A stretch of 64,000 nucleotides of DNA from positions 62,001 to 126,000 of the forward strand of contig CAUZFZ010000005.1 of assembly GCA_963579025.1 (NCBI GenBank), read 5' to 3'. Both the position numbers and the translations under genes were made by a program. Under the pieces are notes generated by a model that had not been told where the DNA came from, made no database searches, and saw only the letters and a list, made by a program, of their open reading frames with translations. Numbering within the stretch: the first letter of the stretch is position 1; each line of letters starts with the position of its first letter. This DNA is from CAUZFZ01 sp963579025. Lineage in GTDB: Bacteria; Planctomycetota; Planctomycetia; Planctomycetales; Planctomycetaceae. This document shows, one piece after another, positions 17,801-25,841 of this stretch.

Positions 17801-19113
17801 GATTGCTGGATGGAGTCGACGACGCCATGCCACGCCTGGGCCATGTTCTGCCAGTCGAATTCGAAACGCTGCTGAATGCCGTCCTGAGCCTGCTCGTGCT
17901 CCTTCTGGAGCTTCTCGGTGTCCCAGTCGTAGCGGCCCTTGAGTTTGTCGAGACGCGCGGGATAGGCGTCGTGTGCCGCCTGCAAAGCCTGATCTCGCTC
18001 GGCAGTGATCGATTCCATCAGAGCCGGATATCGCCCGTGCGCCTGCTCGAGTCCTTCACGGCGTCGCTCATTCAACTCGGCTGTTCGCGCATCGTAGATG
18101 GTTTGAGCCTTCAACAGACGTGAGTCGCGTTCCTCGACAAGTCGTGAATACCACGCGTCGAATTCCTTCTTTCGCTTTGCCATGTCGCGCGTTGTCAGAC
18201 GCGACCACTGATGTTGCGAGGCGCGGGCATCGACCAGTGCCTGCGCGAGTTCCAGATACCCCGTCTCACAGCCGCTGCGACTCACAGCAAACATGATCCC
18301 CATGACGATCATCGTAAAAACTGCGGACACTCCACCCAGAATCGCCAGCCATTCGTGCGTCGGCGGATCGTTGAGTCTTAACCACGACGGATCCGCGACA
18401 ACGTGCATGAGAGCCAGCAGGCCGCCGCCCATCATCAGGAATACCACCACCGGCAGCGGACCGGCAAACAGTAGCGACAACCGCTTGCGCCTCAGCTTTT
18501 TCCCCGCCTCACGTACAGCTTCAGACAATTGATCAAACTGTTCGACCAGCGCATCAGCCGAGCTGGCCAGTCGCGTCGTGCCGGGCAGTTCCGGCTCGGT
18601 CCACATGCGACGCTTCTTCAGCAGAGCAACCGACTTTTCATGCTCCGCATCGAGGTCCTTTGACTCCGTATCGAGATGCTCGCTCGACTTCTCGATGTTG
18701 TGTTCGAACTGCTCGAACTGCTGCTTCGGTGACCCGCCCGCGTTCTCATCAAAATACGACGTGACCATCCAGCGGGTTTCTTCAAATTCAGTGCGGGCCG
18801 CTTCCGAGTCGGTCTCGTGGTCACCGTTGGTCGCCTTGAGCTGCTCGTCGTATTCCTCAGACGCCGCCGAGTAGTTCGCCTGGTAATGCCGCCCGGCCTC
18901 CGCACAGATGTCGTCGTATTCCTTCTGGATCGTCGAACGCTCGTTCTCATGACGCAACGTGCGTTGCTCGGCCTCAACGGCATGACGCTGCTCTTCGTCC
19001 CGCGTCTCCTGAGCAATGCGTTCGTGCAGATTGAGTTCGCACTCGACCCGCTTCGCGATTCCGTCGAAGAGCGTCGCAATCAGTTGTTTCACTCGATCAA
19101 CGGCAACAGACAC
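14860..19113 (-). CDS. EssC-like FtsK/SpoIIIE ATPase (type VII-like secretion)
   Basis: 1417 residues. Residues about 15-200 are charged coiled coils. Two membrane segments follow (about 211-240 and 255-275), then another long coiled coil (about 290-430). Three ATPase-like domains come next: a degenerate one (about 500-690), an active FtsK domain with Walker A GKTGSGKST (about residue 784) and Walker B IMLMIDEF, and a degenerate third whose P-loop reads GQSPISARG. This order (membrane segments, then several tandem FtsK-like domains with some inactive) is that of EssC/EccC, the motors of type VII secretion, not of chromosomal FtsK. The N-terminal coiled coils replace the FHA domains of EssC. 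The gene upstream encodes a WXG100-like protein. Substrates and other components are not in the window. Confidence 0.75.
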   Translation of the reverse strand: MSVAVDRVKQLIATLFDGIAKRVECELNLHERIAQETRDEEQRHAVEAEQRTLRHENERSTIQKEYDDICAEAGRHYQANYSAASEEYDEQLKATNGDHETDSEAARTEFEETRWMVTSYFDENAGGSPKQQFEQFEHNIEKSSEHLDTESKDLDAEHEKSVALLKKRRMWTEPELPGTTRLASSADALVEQFDQLSEAVREAGKKLRRKRLSLLFAGPLPVVVFLMMGGGLLALMHVVADPSWLRLNDPPTHEWLAILGGVSAVFTMIVMGIMFAVSRSGCETGYLELAQALVDARASQHQWSRLTTRDMAKRKKEFDAWYSRLVEERDSRLLKAQTIYDARTAELNERRREGLEQAHGRYPALMESITAERDQALQAAHDAYPARLDKLKGRYDWDTEKLQKEHEQAQDGIQQRFEFDWQNMAQAWHGVVDSIQQSSDRMTAEAARISQVWPDLAFGNWSPPEQIPPGVRIGQFHLRLADIDYGVPDDAQLVPEHTDFSIPALLPFPEKTSLIIRSSGGEGREASVDLLQVVMLRLLTTLPPGKLRFTIIDPIGLGENFSAFMHLADYDELLVTSRIWTENSHIELRLTDLTAHMETVFQTYLRNEFKTIEEYNDFAGEVAEPYHILVVAGFPASFSEQAARRLTSIMSSGPRCGVYTLLSVDPQLSMPPDFRLEDAEYEATCLTWADDAFMFDDEEIAWLPLEVHSAPEPDEFSRIVKRVGDASKDARRVEVAFERIAPTELWQQDSRGGLDVPLGRAGATKLQHMRLGKGTSQHMLIAGKTGSGKSTLMHILVTNLALHYSPNEIEFYLIDFKKGVEFKTYASNRLPHARVIAIESDREFGLSVLQRLDSILKERGDLFRDRGVQDITGFRNSNPERMPRIMLMIDEFQEFFTEDDRISQNSTLLLDRLVRQGRAFGMHVMLGSQTLGGAYSLARSTLGQVAVRIALQCSEADAHLILSEENTAARLLTRPGEALYNDANGLLEGNHPFQIAWLDDDKRDVLLQRIDERTREEAIQTEPAIVFEGNIPAAPLNNPHLVELFSPDRSRDNDPNRIIDVWLGEAVAIKPHSAIRFHRLSGSHLLLIGQSPISARGILSTVFLAAIGQIEPRAVEFTQIPADAVLMEDEDTDDIDESDTSATSESPSMDDALAAMKSFSFSDMKIDKPQPPGSGTERDAEDSAIQKSAGVAQFYVLDGELADTPDREFWSELASPLPHDIRVGGPRDAARFVSDLAALITARADDDSQPPVFLFIDNLGRFRDIRKSDDEYSFGARREEQETPAQQFVRILKDGPPVGVHCVVWADTFNNASRWMSNPTLRELEMRVAFQMSATDSSNFIESPVAGKLGQNRAILYLEEDGSHEKFRPYGLPSDDWLELVHQGLPNLSVPEPEIPEPSDSDAPVEVADDLSSWTVT

Positions 19114-19159
19114 GCAGGTGTTCTCTCTCGGGCTGGTTCAGTCGGACGTTGAGACGGAC

Positions 19160-19405
19160 TCAGTAAATCGATTCTCGGGCGCCGTCCTCACAGGCTCGCT
19201 CGGCCTCATGCAGAACTTCGTCCATGCGGCCAACCGCGTCGAGTGACAGCTTGATGGTCAGGGCCAGTGGCAACAACTGCTCCTCTTCGAATTTCCGCCG
19301 GTTGGCGTCGTTCCAGACTTCCTCCAGGTCTGACCAGGCGAGCTGCAGATCTTCCAGCGCCGCATGAATTTTCGCACCAGGTGTCGCGAGGTCAGCCAGT
19401 GGCAT
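19160..19405 (-). CDS. WXG100-like small helical protein
   Basis: The ATG at 19405, with GGAG upstream, gives 81 residues, close to the 80-100 of the WXG100 family; the longer frame adds an unlikely N-terminus. It is predicted to be two helices around a turn, with LAWSDLEEVWNDANRRKFEE at the centre. The VWND turn stands in the place of the WxG motif, and the F-E-E plus LLPLAL pattern is shared with planctomycete WXG-like proteins as I know them. It ends 46 bases before the EssC-like ATPase, so the two probably form one operon. It may be a secreted substrate or a chaperone-like partner of the ATPase. Confidence 0.6.
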   Translation of the reverse strand: MPLADLATPGAKIHAALEDLQLAWSDLEEVWNDANRRKFEEEQLLPLALTIKLSLDAVGRMDEVLHEAERACEDGARESIY

Positions 19406-19501
19406 TCGAGAAACTCCAAAGGTCCCGTGGGGAATACGATTTCGTGCCGGACGTTTCAACAAGCAGGGCGATTCAACACGTACGGACTGTGGTACTCCGA
19501 T

Positions 19502-21127
19502 TCATGGCTTTCCTTGCGGGATCGAGTCAACGTCTGCCTCATCCGCATCAATGAAGTCATCGTCGTTCGCATCGAGGCGATCGAAGTGTATTCTCGGTCC
19601 GACAAATTCCCGGCGCGAGATGTCGCCGTCCTGATTGACGTCCATCCGCTGAAACCAGACTGGCCCGGTCGCCACCTGGCTCAGCCGGGGCGAGTTGCGG
19701 TCTGGTGTCATGGATTGTCGGCGCATGTCACGAAACAGTTCCGTGCGGGCCAGTTCGATGACGACGCGGTGGCTGGTTTCCATTTCGGATTGTTCCAGCA
19801 GACCGTCTCTGTCCAAATCATGTGGCCGCACCCGTTCGCTGCCCGCATGAAACTCACGGCGCGACAGCCGACGGTCCAGGTTTGTGTCCAGCAGTTCGAA
19901 GAGTGAAGTGCGAATCGTTTCGACACGCATGATGACCCGGGCCTGGCTAAGCGTTGTCCGTTGATCCAGAAACGTGGTCAGCTCCTTGAGCTGCAGCATC
20001 TTGTCGCCGTCGAGGTCACACATCTCAAAGGTCGCGTTCGGTATGCCGGCGGCCCCAAATTCCTGGGCGTTCAGGTAGCGATTCTTGTCGCCATCAGCAC
20101 GTAGAAAGCTGAGCTTGTAAAACGAAACCGTGTCAGAGACGTCGCCGGTTCGCTTGAACACGCGAAACTCAATCGGTCGGTTGTCGAGCTCCGGCAGATC
20201 GATGCTGGGACGACCGCGAGAGGGCATGTTGACTCGCACAGTCTCGCTGCGATCCGCCTTACTGAGCACTGTCGTCAATTCACCAACCGACAACCGCGAG
20301 TCCGAATCCCGGTCGTAGCGTCGTAACTTCTGAAACTCGCCGGGAATTTCCGTTTCCGAAAGCTGCCCGTCTCCCTTGTCCAGCCCCTCGACGGGCCGGT
20401 CGTATCGCGCGATCACCGTCTTTGCGATCGAAGTGAAGTCCGCATCCGGCGGAATGAGCAGGAACGGGTATGCTTCCTGCGTGCTCTCTTCCACGACGCC
20501 GATCTGCTGTGTCGAGGGGTCAAACAGAGGAGCGAGTTCCGCCGCACTGATGGTCTCGTCGTCGTCGAGATCCAGGCGGATCAAGTGCTGGAGCCCGTTT
20601 TTCATTTCCTGTTCAGACACGGCCCGGTCGTTGCCGGCGTCCAGTTTTTCGATCAGATCGACCTCCTGAAATCGCTCACGCACCTGCCGCGACAATGTGA
20701 ATGGTCGTCCCATGGCGGTTTCGAGAAACGTCGCGAGTTCATCGACGTCCAGTTTTCCGTCCTGTGACGAATCGAGCTTTTTCCAGCCATCGCCGATCTG
20801 CGGCTCGCCGCCGGCCTGACCGAGCGAAGGTGTCTTCGCCGCTTCAGTCGGTTCCAGGGCTCCGCTCTTATCTGCGTCGAGTTGCCGGAACTGCCGCTCA
20901 GCGAATGCGCGACGAAAGCCAGCGAGAGATGTGTTGCGGATGTTGAATTCGAAGCGAAGAAACGTCGGTCCGTCGATCCCAAAGTAGACAAGTCGCTGAC
21001 TGTCGGTATCCGTCTCATCGGCCTGGACGGGATAGGTCATCGTGGCGATCAGCGCAAGTGAAACGGCAAGCATGATCGGACCGAGACTGTGTACACGCCT
21101 CGCTTGTTGCATCGCGGTTGTGTTCAT
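19502..21127 (-). CDS. Exported multi-EF-hand calcium-binding protein
   Basis: 541 residues with a signal peptide (VHSLGPIMLAVSLALIATMT, cleavage after VQA). About a dozen EF-hand loops of the DxDxDG type are spread along the protein, for example LDADKSGALEPTEA, LDSSQDGKLDVDEL, YDRDSDSRLSVGEL, MDVNQDGDISRREF and LDANDDDFIDADEA; several have lost ligands. It should bind calcium outside the cytoplasm. Its ATG overlaps the stop of the RND transporter gene (ATGA at 21124-21127), a sign of translational coupling and co-function. What it does for the transporter is unknown. Confidence 0.85.
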   Translation of the reverse strand: MNTTAMQQARRVHSLGPIMLAVSLALIATMTYPVQADETDTDSQRLVYFGIDGPTFLRFEFNIRNTSLAGFRRAFAERQFRQLDADKSGALEPTEAAKTPSLGQAGGEPQIGDGWKKLDSSQDGKLDVDELATFLETAMGRPFTLSRQVRERFQEVDLIEKLDAGNDRAVSEQEMKNGLQHLIRLDLDDDETISAAELAPLFDPSTQQIGVVEESTQEAYPFLLIPPDADFTSIAKTVIARYDRPVEGLDKGDGQLSETEIPGEFQKLRRYDRDSDSRLSVGELTTVLSKADRSETVRVNMPSRGRPSIDLPELDNRPIEFRVFKRTGDVSDTVSFYKLSFLRADGDKNRYLNAQEFGAAGIPNATFEMCDLDGDKMLQLKELTTFLDQRTTLSQARVIMRVETIRTSLFELLDTNLDRRLSRREFHAGSERVRPHDLDRDGLLEQSEMETSHRVVIELARTELFRDMRRQSMTPDRNSPRLSQVATGPVWFQRMDVNQDGDISRREFVGPRIHFDRLDANDDDFIDADEADVDSIPQGKP

Positions 21128-23586
21128 TCGGGCGTCTCCGATTTCGTGACTGTGAGAGACTCCGCAGGGCAGGGGGGGCCAATCTCTGATGCCGGGGATG
21201 CCACGGTAGCCGTGTCCCGGCGATCCAGCAGACTCAACAGCAGCGGCAACAGAAACAGGTTGCCGGCCAACCCGCCGAGCATCGCCGCACTCACCAGAAT
21301 GCCAAAGTAGACGAGCGGAATGAAGTGCGAGAGGGTCAGAACACTGAATCCGGCCACAAGTGCCACATTGGCAAACACCAGCGCCCGGCCCACCTGTGTC
21401 TGTGTCCGTTCCAGTGCTTCGCCAACGGATGCGCCTGCGCGTCGCGCCCGACGGTAGGCCGACAGGTAGTGGATACTGCAGTCAACAGTCAGGCCCATCG
21501 ACACGCTGGCGATCATCGCAGTCGCGATATTGATGGGCACACCAAGCCAGCCCATCGAGCCGATCACCAGCACAATCGGGAACAGATTCGGCACGAGTGA
21601 AATCAACCCGATCGTCACACTGCGGAAGGCGATCGCCATCATTGAGCCGATACCGACTGCCGCAATGAAAAAGCTGACGAGCTGGTCCCGCAGCAGGCTC
21701 TCGATCAGGAACGTCAGAAGCACGAACACGCCGGTCGTCTGGGGCGGCGCGGGCGCTGCAGCGACGGAGTCTGGGGCAATTGTCGGGGCCGGACCGTCGA
21801 ACGATTCGCGAGCCAGTTCGCGGACACGTGCGATCAGGTCCAGCTTCCGCTCCGATTGCTGCCGCTCCAGACCGCGGAGCACGATGCGCATCCGCTGCTG
21901 GTCCGCGTTGTAAAGGCCTGCAATGATCTCCCCCTGCATGTTGGACAGCAGCGCCAGCCGCTGGTCCAGTGACAGTTCCTTCGAAAAGAACCCGGCGCCG
22001 ATCTTCGTGGGCACCAGGTCAAGCCCGTCAGTCAGACAAACGACTTTCGTCAGGCGTCCTTCCGCAATCGTGGGATCTCCTGCTTCAGCCGGCGACGTCA
22101 GCAGCTCCCGCCGCAGTCGGGAGGCCAGGTCGCGCACCTGGTCCAGGTACTCATCGGTCAGCGTGGTCGGGGCCGCAAAGTTGACTTCCCAGGTACCCGC
22201 GCCGCCGAGCTTCGATTCCACGAAATTCAGCGACTGCACCAGATCACTCGACTCACGGAAGTTGCGGCTGAAATCGGTTTCGACTTTGAGTCGACCCAGT
22301 CCCAGTGCCGACACGGCAACGACAATCAGCGCGATGGATGCCACAGCCGCGGGAAACCGGGCCACAAAGCGCGAGGACGATTCGAGCAAACCGACCAGAT
22401 AGCGTTCCGCTGGCGGCGGAACTGGATCACCGAAGATCAGATCAAGCGGGCCCCGGCGAGTTGCTTTAGTGGAGTCAGCAACTGTGTCGTCACCATGCAA
22501 TGTGTCGTGACCACGCCAGCGAGCCATGCTGCCCGGTGTCAGGATCGCCACAACCACAAATACCAGCAGCGTGGCGAGAGACATCATCAGGCCGAAGCTG
22601 CGGACGGGAGTGATCTCGCTGGACAGCAGTGCCGCAAATCCGACTGCTGTCGTTGCACACGTCCAGAAGATCGGCGGCAGAAGTTCAACCATGGTCGTCC
22701 GCAGTGCTTCCCGCCGCGGCATCGTGAGTCGTCTTTCACGAAAACCGATCGCGATGTGCGTTGCTGTGGCAACACCGATGATTGTCACCAGTGAGTTGAG
22801 CATTGAGCTGACCATGCTCAGCTTTGTGCCGGACAGGACCAGAAGCGCTTCAGTAAAACGAATCGTCAGGACAACGATAATGAGTGGCAGCAGCACCCAG
22901 CGCAGGCTGCGGAGCAGTACCATCAGCACGGCGGCCAGCAGCACCAGCGAGACGTGAAACAACACACGTCCGTCTTCCTCGACGTAACGAAACATGTCGT
23001 GTATCTGCACGGGTTCTCCAACGACATGTGCCGGTGGATCGTGGGCGGCCGCGATTTTCCGAATGTCGGCAATGGTCCTGCCACGCGATACAGATGATTC
23101 ATTCTCTGGCTTAAGTCGCACGACGATCGCGGTTGTCTCGTCGTCTGTGCCGGTCAACACGCCTCGGATCAGTTCCGCCACGCGTTCGCGTTTGTAGGGA
23201 AAGGCCAGTGCTCCGGACGCATGCTGCACGCTTTGAGAGTGGACACCGGGGACGTCTGCCAACTGCGCCGCCAGCGTCTCAATGCGCTTCCGACTGCGAT
23301 CCGACACATCGACAGAGTCCGGCTTAAACAGTCCGGCTTCGCGCCAGGCGATGATCGCGAACTCATCGCCGCCAAACAGTGCTTTGCTGGCGGCATACTC
23401 AGAGAAATGCGGGTCGTCTTTGGAATAGAGGGACTCGATCGACTGATCGAATTCAATCCGCTCTGCGACAGGCCATGCCAGGTAAGCCAGCACTCCGATC
23501 GACACGACGACCTGCACCCGCCAGCGCAGCAGGCTGACGACCACTGCGTCGAGGAAACCGGTTGCTGGTTCTGGAGCCTGGTTCAT
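21124..23586 (-). CDS. RND/MMPL-family transporter
   Basis: The ATG at 23586 gives 820 residues; the longer frame reads through an intergenic palindrome. The layout is the MMPL one: one N-terminal membrane helix (VQVVVSIGVLAYLAWPVAE), a periplasmic loop (about 200 residues), five or six helices (VLFHVSLVLLAAVLMVLL and so on), a further single helix (VASIALIVVAVSALGLG), a second loop and a terminal helix bundle (ITAMIASVSMGLTVDCSIHY-like pattern: NIATAMIASVSMGLTVDCSI). GLTVDCSIHYL is the conserved GLxVDYxIH motif of this family with Cys for Tyr. It is likely a proton-driven exporter of lipids or hydrophobic compounds. The EF-hand gene is coupled to it. The promoter probably lies in the 178-bp divergent gap with the glycosyltransferase gene. 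Confidence 0.88.
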   Translation of the reverse strand: MNQAPEPATGFLDAVVVSLLRWRVQVVVSIGVLAYLAWPVAERIEFDQSIESLYSKDDPHFSEYAASKALFGGDEFAIIAWREAGLFKPDSVDVSDRSRKRIETLAAQLADVPGVHSQSVQHASGALAFPYKRERVAELIRGVLTGTDDETTAIVVRLKPENESSVSRGRTIADIRKIAAAHDPPAHVVGEPVQIHDMFRYVEEDGRVLFHVSLVLLAAVLMVLLRSLRWVLLPLIIVVLTIRFTEALLVLSGTKLSMVSSMLNSLVTIIGVATATHIAIGFRERRLTMPRREALRTTMVELLPPIFWTCATTAVGFAALLSSEITPVRSFGLMMSLATLLVFVVVAILTPGSMARWRGHDTLHGDDTVADSTKATRRGPLDLIFGDPVPPPAERYLVGLLESSSRFVARFPAAVASIALIVVAVSALGLGRLKVETDFSRNFRESSDLVQSLNFVESKLGGAGTWEVNFAAPTTLTDEYLDQVRDLASRLRRELLTSPAEAGDPTIAEGRLTKVVCLTDGLDLVPTKIGAGFFSKELSLDQRLALLSNMQGEIIAGLYNADQQRMRIVLRGLERQQSERKLDLIARVRELARESFDGPAPTIAPDSVAAAPAPPQTTGVFVLLTFLIESLLRDQLVSFFIAAVGIGSMMAIAFRSVTIGLISLVPNLFPIVLVIGSMGWLGVPINIATAMIASVSMGLTVDCSIHYLSAYRRARRAGASVGEALERTQTQVGRALVFANVALVAGFSVLTLSHFIPLVYFGILVSAAMLGGLAGNLFLLPLLLSLLDRRDTATVASPASEIGPPCPAESLTVTKSETPE

Positions 23587-23625
23587 AGGGGAGTCGGTGG
23601 GGAGAATTTGATTCTTCCAAAGAGA

Positions 23626-23692
23626 TCGGGAGTCTTTTTCGGTCCAAATGAGTTCGAACGTTGTAGCTGCGATCGCCGAAAAAGACTCCCGA
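23626..23692. repeat. Perfect 17-bp inverted repeat in a divergent promoter region
   Basis: TCGGGAGTCTTTTTCGG (23626-23642) is repeated exactly in inverted orientation at 23676-23692, with 33 nt between. It lies between the divergent starts of the RND gene (23586) and the glycosyltransferase gene (23765). It may be a regulator site or a dispersed palindrome. Confidence 0.85.
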
Positions 23693-23764
23693 CCCTCTCC
23701 GTGCACAGTGCAGGCTATACTGCCGAAGAATAGCCCCGCTTCGGATCACCTTCTACCACTCGCC

Positions 23765-25063
23765 ATGCGACGTCTCCTGTCACAATGTCCTCGTCCGCTG
23801 CTGGGGCTGCTTGTCGTGGCGTGCGCGCTGCGGATCGCTGTGATCGTATGGCGGTTCGACGAACTGAGCGTTGACCGCGACAGATACGGCACAATCGCCC
23901 GGAATCTGGTCAACGGGGAAGGCTTCTGTACGGAACCAGGTCGACCAACCGCGTTTCGCCCGCCGCTGTATCCGGTTCTTCTGGCGGCCTGCCGCAGCAT
24001 TGATGGTGTCACACTCGTTGCGGCTTTCCATGTGCTGCTCGGGACGGTGACGGTCGGGATGACCTGGTACCTGGCCCAGCGTCTGGGCTTCGCTTCGAAC
24101 GCTCGTCTCGTGGCCGCAGTTCTAGTCGCAGTCGACCCGCTGTTACTGCTCTATTCGACGCAACTGATGACCGAGACGCTATTCACGTTCCTTGTCACCG
24201 GACTGTTGCTGTCGCTTCAGCACGTCAGTGGAAGCCGACAGGCAGCGATTGCTGGGATGTTTTTTGGACTCGCAGCACTGTGCCGCCCGACGATCTGGGC
24301 TTTCGCAGTATTGGCCGTGACGGTTAGCGGGATCGGTTTCCTGCGCCACCGGGCGGCGAGGCGGCCCGTGTTCCCCGGGGCATCCCGACGGTTGGCCGCG
24401 ATCTTTGCGCTATCTGCGGGAGTCATCATCAGCCCCTGGGTCGTTCGCAATCTGGTCGTCCTCGACCATCCGATCGTGATGACAACTCACGGCGGCTACA
24501 CGCTGCTTCTGGGAAATAATCCGGTCTTCTACGCCGAGGTGGTCGCCAGGCCTGAGAATCCTGTGTGGCAGAAAGACAGCCTGTCGGTCTGGCAGGAATC
24601 TCTGGAGACACAACTCGAATCGGGCGAATCGAGGCTGAATGAACGGGAACGTTCGAGCCAACTGCAGGCCATGGCGTACGAATGGATTCGCAACCACCCG
24701 CGGGAGTTTCTGGCCTGCGCATCGCTGAGGCTTCGCCGGTTGTGGAGCCCCGGGCCGGAAAACGTCCACGGAATCTCCCCAATGATCGCCGTTACTGTCC
24801 GAAGTTACTATTTGCTGGTTTTCCTGCTTTGTCTGGTCGGACTGGCTCGCCACAGGGGTGCCTGGCGAGATTTCCGGCTATCTGCCGCATTTGTCGTGAG
24901 CCTGACACTGCTGCACAGCGTCTACTGGGCGAACGCGAGGATGAGAGCACCGGCAATCCCCGTGATATCGGTTTTCGCGGCTGCGGCGTTTTCGTCGGCT
25001 CGGCGGTCCCTGAATGGGGGGGATTCCTCTCACGACGGCATCCCGTCTTGCTCTGGGGACTAA
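23765..25063 (+). CDS. ArnT/PMT-like glycosyltransferase family 39 membrane protein
   Basis: The ATG at 23765 is chosen over a frame open from 23648 that crosses the inverted repeat. The product has 432 residues and about ten membrane helices. Family features are the acidic first loop (FDELSVDRDRYGTIARNLVNG, with the D-x-x-Y-x-x-I-A-x-N-L pattern) and FRPPLYPVLLA, then YSTQLMTETLFTFL; these match GT39/ArnT-type enzymes that transfer sugars from polyprenyl-phosphate donors on the periplasmic side. The substrate cannot be told. The gene is divergent from the RND transporter and is followed by a gap of about 290 bp in which I see only AT-rich sequence. Confidence 0.8.
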   Translation: MRRLLSQCPRPLLGLLVVACALRIAVIVWRFDELSVDRDRYGTIARNLVNGEGFCTEPGRPTAFRPPLYPVLLAACRSIDGVTLVAAFHVLLGTVTVGMTWYLAQRLGFASNARLVAAVLVAVDPLLLLYSTQLMTETLFTFLVTGLLLSLQHVSGSRQAAIAGMFFGLAALCRPTIWAFAVLAVTVSGIGFLRHRAARRPVFPGASRRLAAIFALSAGVIISPWVVRNLVVLDHPIVMTTHGGYTLLLGNNPVFYAEVVARPENPVWQKDSLSVWQESLETQLESGESRLNERERSSQLQAMAYEWIRNHPREFLACASLRLRRLWSPGPENVHGISPMIAVTVRSYYLLVFLLCLVGLARHRGAWRDFRLSAAFVVSLTLLHSVYWANARMRAPAIPVISVFAAAAFSSARRSLNGGDSSHDGIPSCSGD

Positions 25064-25357
25064 ATCACCATTAGTTATGTAGTTGTGGCGGTTTTGCTGT
25101 GCATAAATGGATTGAATCACGTAATTCCCGATGCAGAGAATCCTGACAGATTTTCAGCGATCTCAAAGAATCTGGCGAAGCAAAAGACGATCGAACTGGT
25201 TAATAATGGTCGCTAGAAGTCAGATCCTTACCAGGAATGAGGCGATCCGGTCGACTACCCGATGTCGCCTCGACAGTTCAATCCTCCCTCCCGAACTTCC
25301 TTCCCCACTTATTCCCCAGCGTCGCATTTCTTACTGGACAGAAGAAGAGGACTAGCC

Positions 25358-25729
25358 ATGACAACTGGCGCAGCACTGAGCGTCTTTGCCGTGCAGGCCG
25401 TTGAGAACGTGTTCGTCGTTTCGCCGCAGGGCGACTCAGGCGGATTCCGATACAACGACATCCATCGCGAAACAAACACCATTACGGACCGCCTGCAGCG
25501 CGACCAGGTCACGAATCTACTGATCGACTTCAGCGACGTCGAGATTGTCGGTTCGGTCATGATCAGCGCGATCATCAAGATCGTCCGCCAACACGGTACA
25601 CGAAAGGGGAGCGCAGCCTTCTGCGGAGCGTCACCGACCATGCTAGACGTGCTGCAAACCATGAATCTCACAAGACTCTGGCCGTGTTTCGATTCGCGTG
25701 AGGAAGCTTTTAAGTCGTTCGAAGGATAG
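25358..25729 (+). CDS. STAS-domain protein (anti-anti-sigma factor-like)
   Basis: The ATG at 25358, preceded by AGAGGA, gives 123 residues, the length of a single STAS domain. The fold is recognisable from NVFVVSPQGDSGGFRYNDI, LLIDFSDVEIVGSVMISAII and AAFCGASPTMLDVLQTMNL. In classical SpoIIAA proteins the phosphorylated serine sits in the motif LDSSG/DSSGL; here the corresponding position reads EIVGSVMISA, with a serine at VGS. It may therefore be regulated by a serine kinase, but that is inferred. It is cytoplasmic and monocistronic, with a terminator straight after. Confidence 0.85.
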   Translation: MTTGAALSVFAVQAVENVFVVSPQGDSGGFRYNDIHRETNTITDRLQRDQVTNLLIDFSDVEIVGSVMISAIIKIVRQHGTRKGSAAFCGASPTMLDVLQTMNLTRLWPCFDSREEAFKSFEG

Positions 25730-25757
25730 CCATCGTTTTCGGAATTCGATCACACAC

Positions 25758-25802
25758 AAAAACGCCGCCTGTCGGGTAACGTCCCCAGGCGGCGTTTTTT
25801 TG
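25758..25802 (+). terminator. Rho-independent terminator after the STAS gene
   Basis: AACGCCGCCTG (from 25761) and CAGGCGGCGTT pair around a 14-nt loop and are followed by a T run. It separates the STAS gene from the giant enzyme gene. Confidence 0.95.
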
Positions 25803-25841
25803 TTGCGCGGGCTGGCAAAACACGAGTGACAGGAGCGAACG

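Noticed and set aside
14860..19113. Chromosome-partitioning FtsK
   Set aside because: The domain order with three ATPase-like domains, two internal membrane helices, no gamma domain and a WXG100-like neighbour fits the secretion ATPases better.
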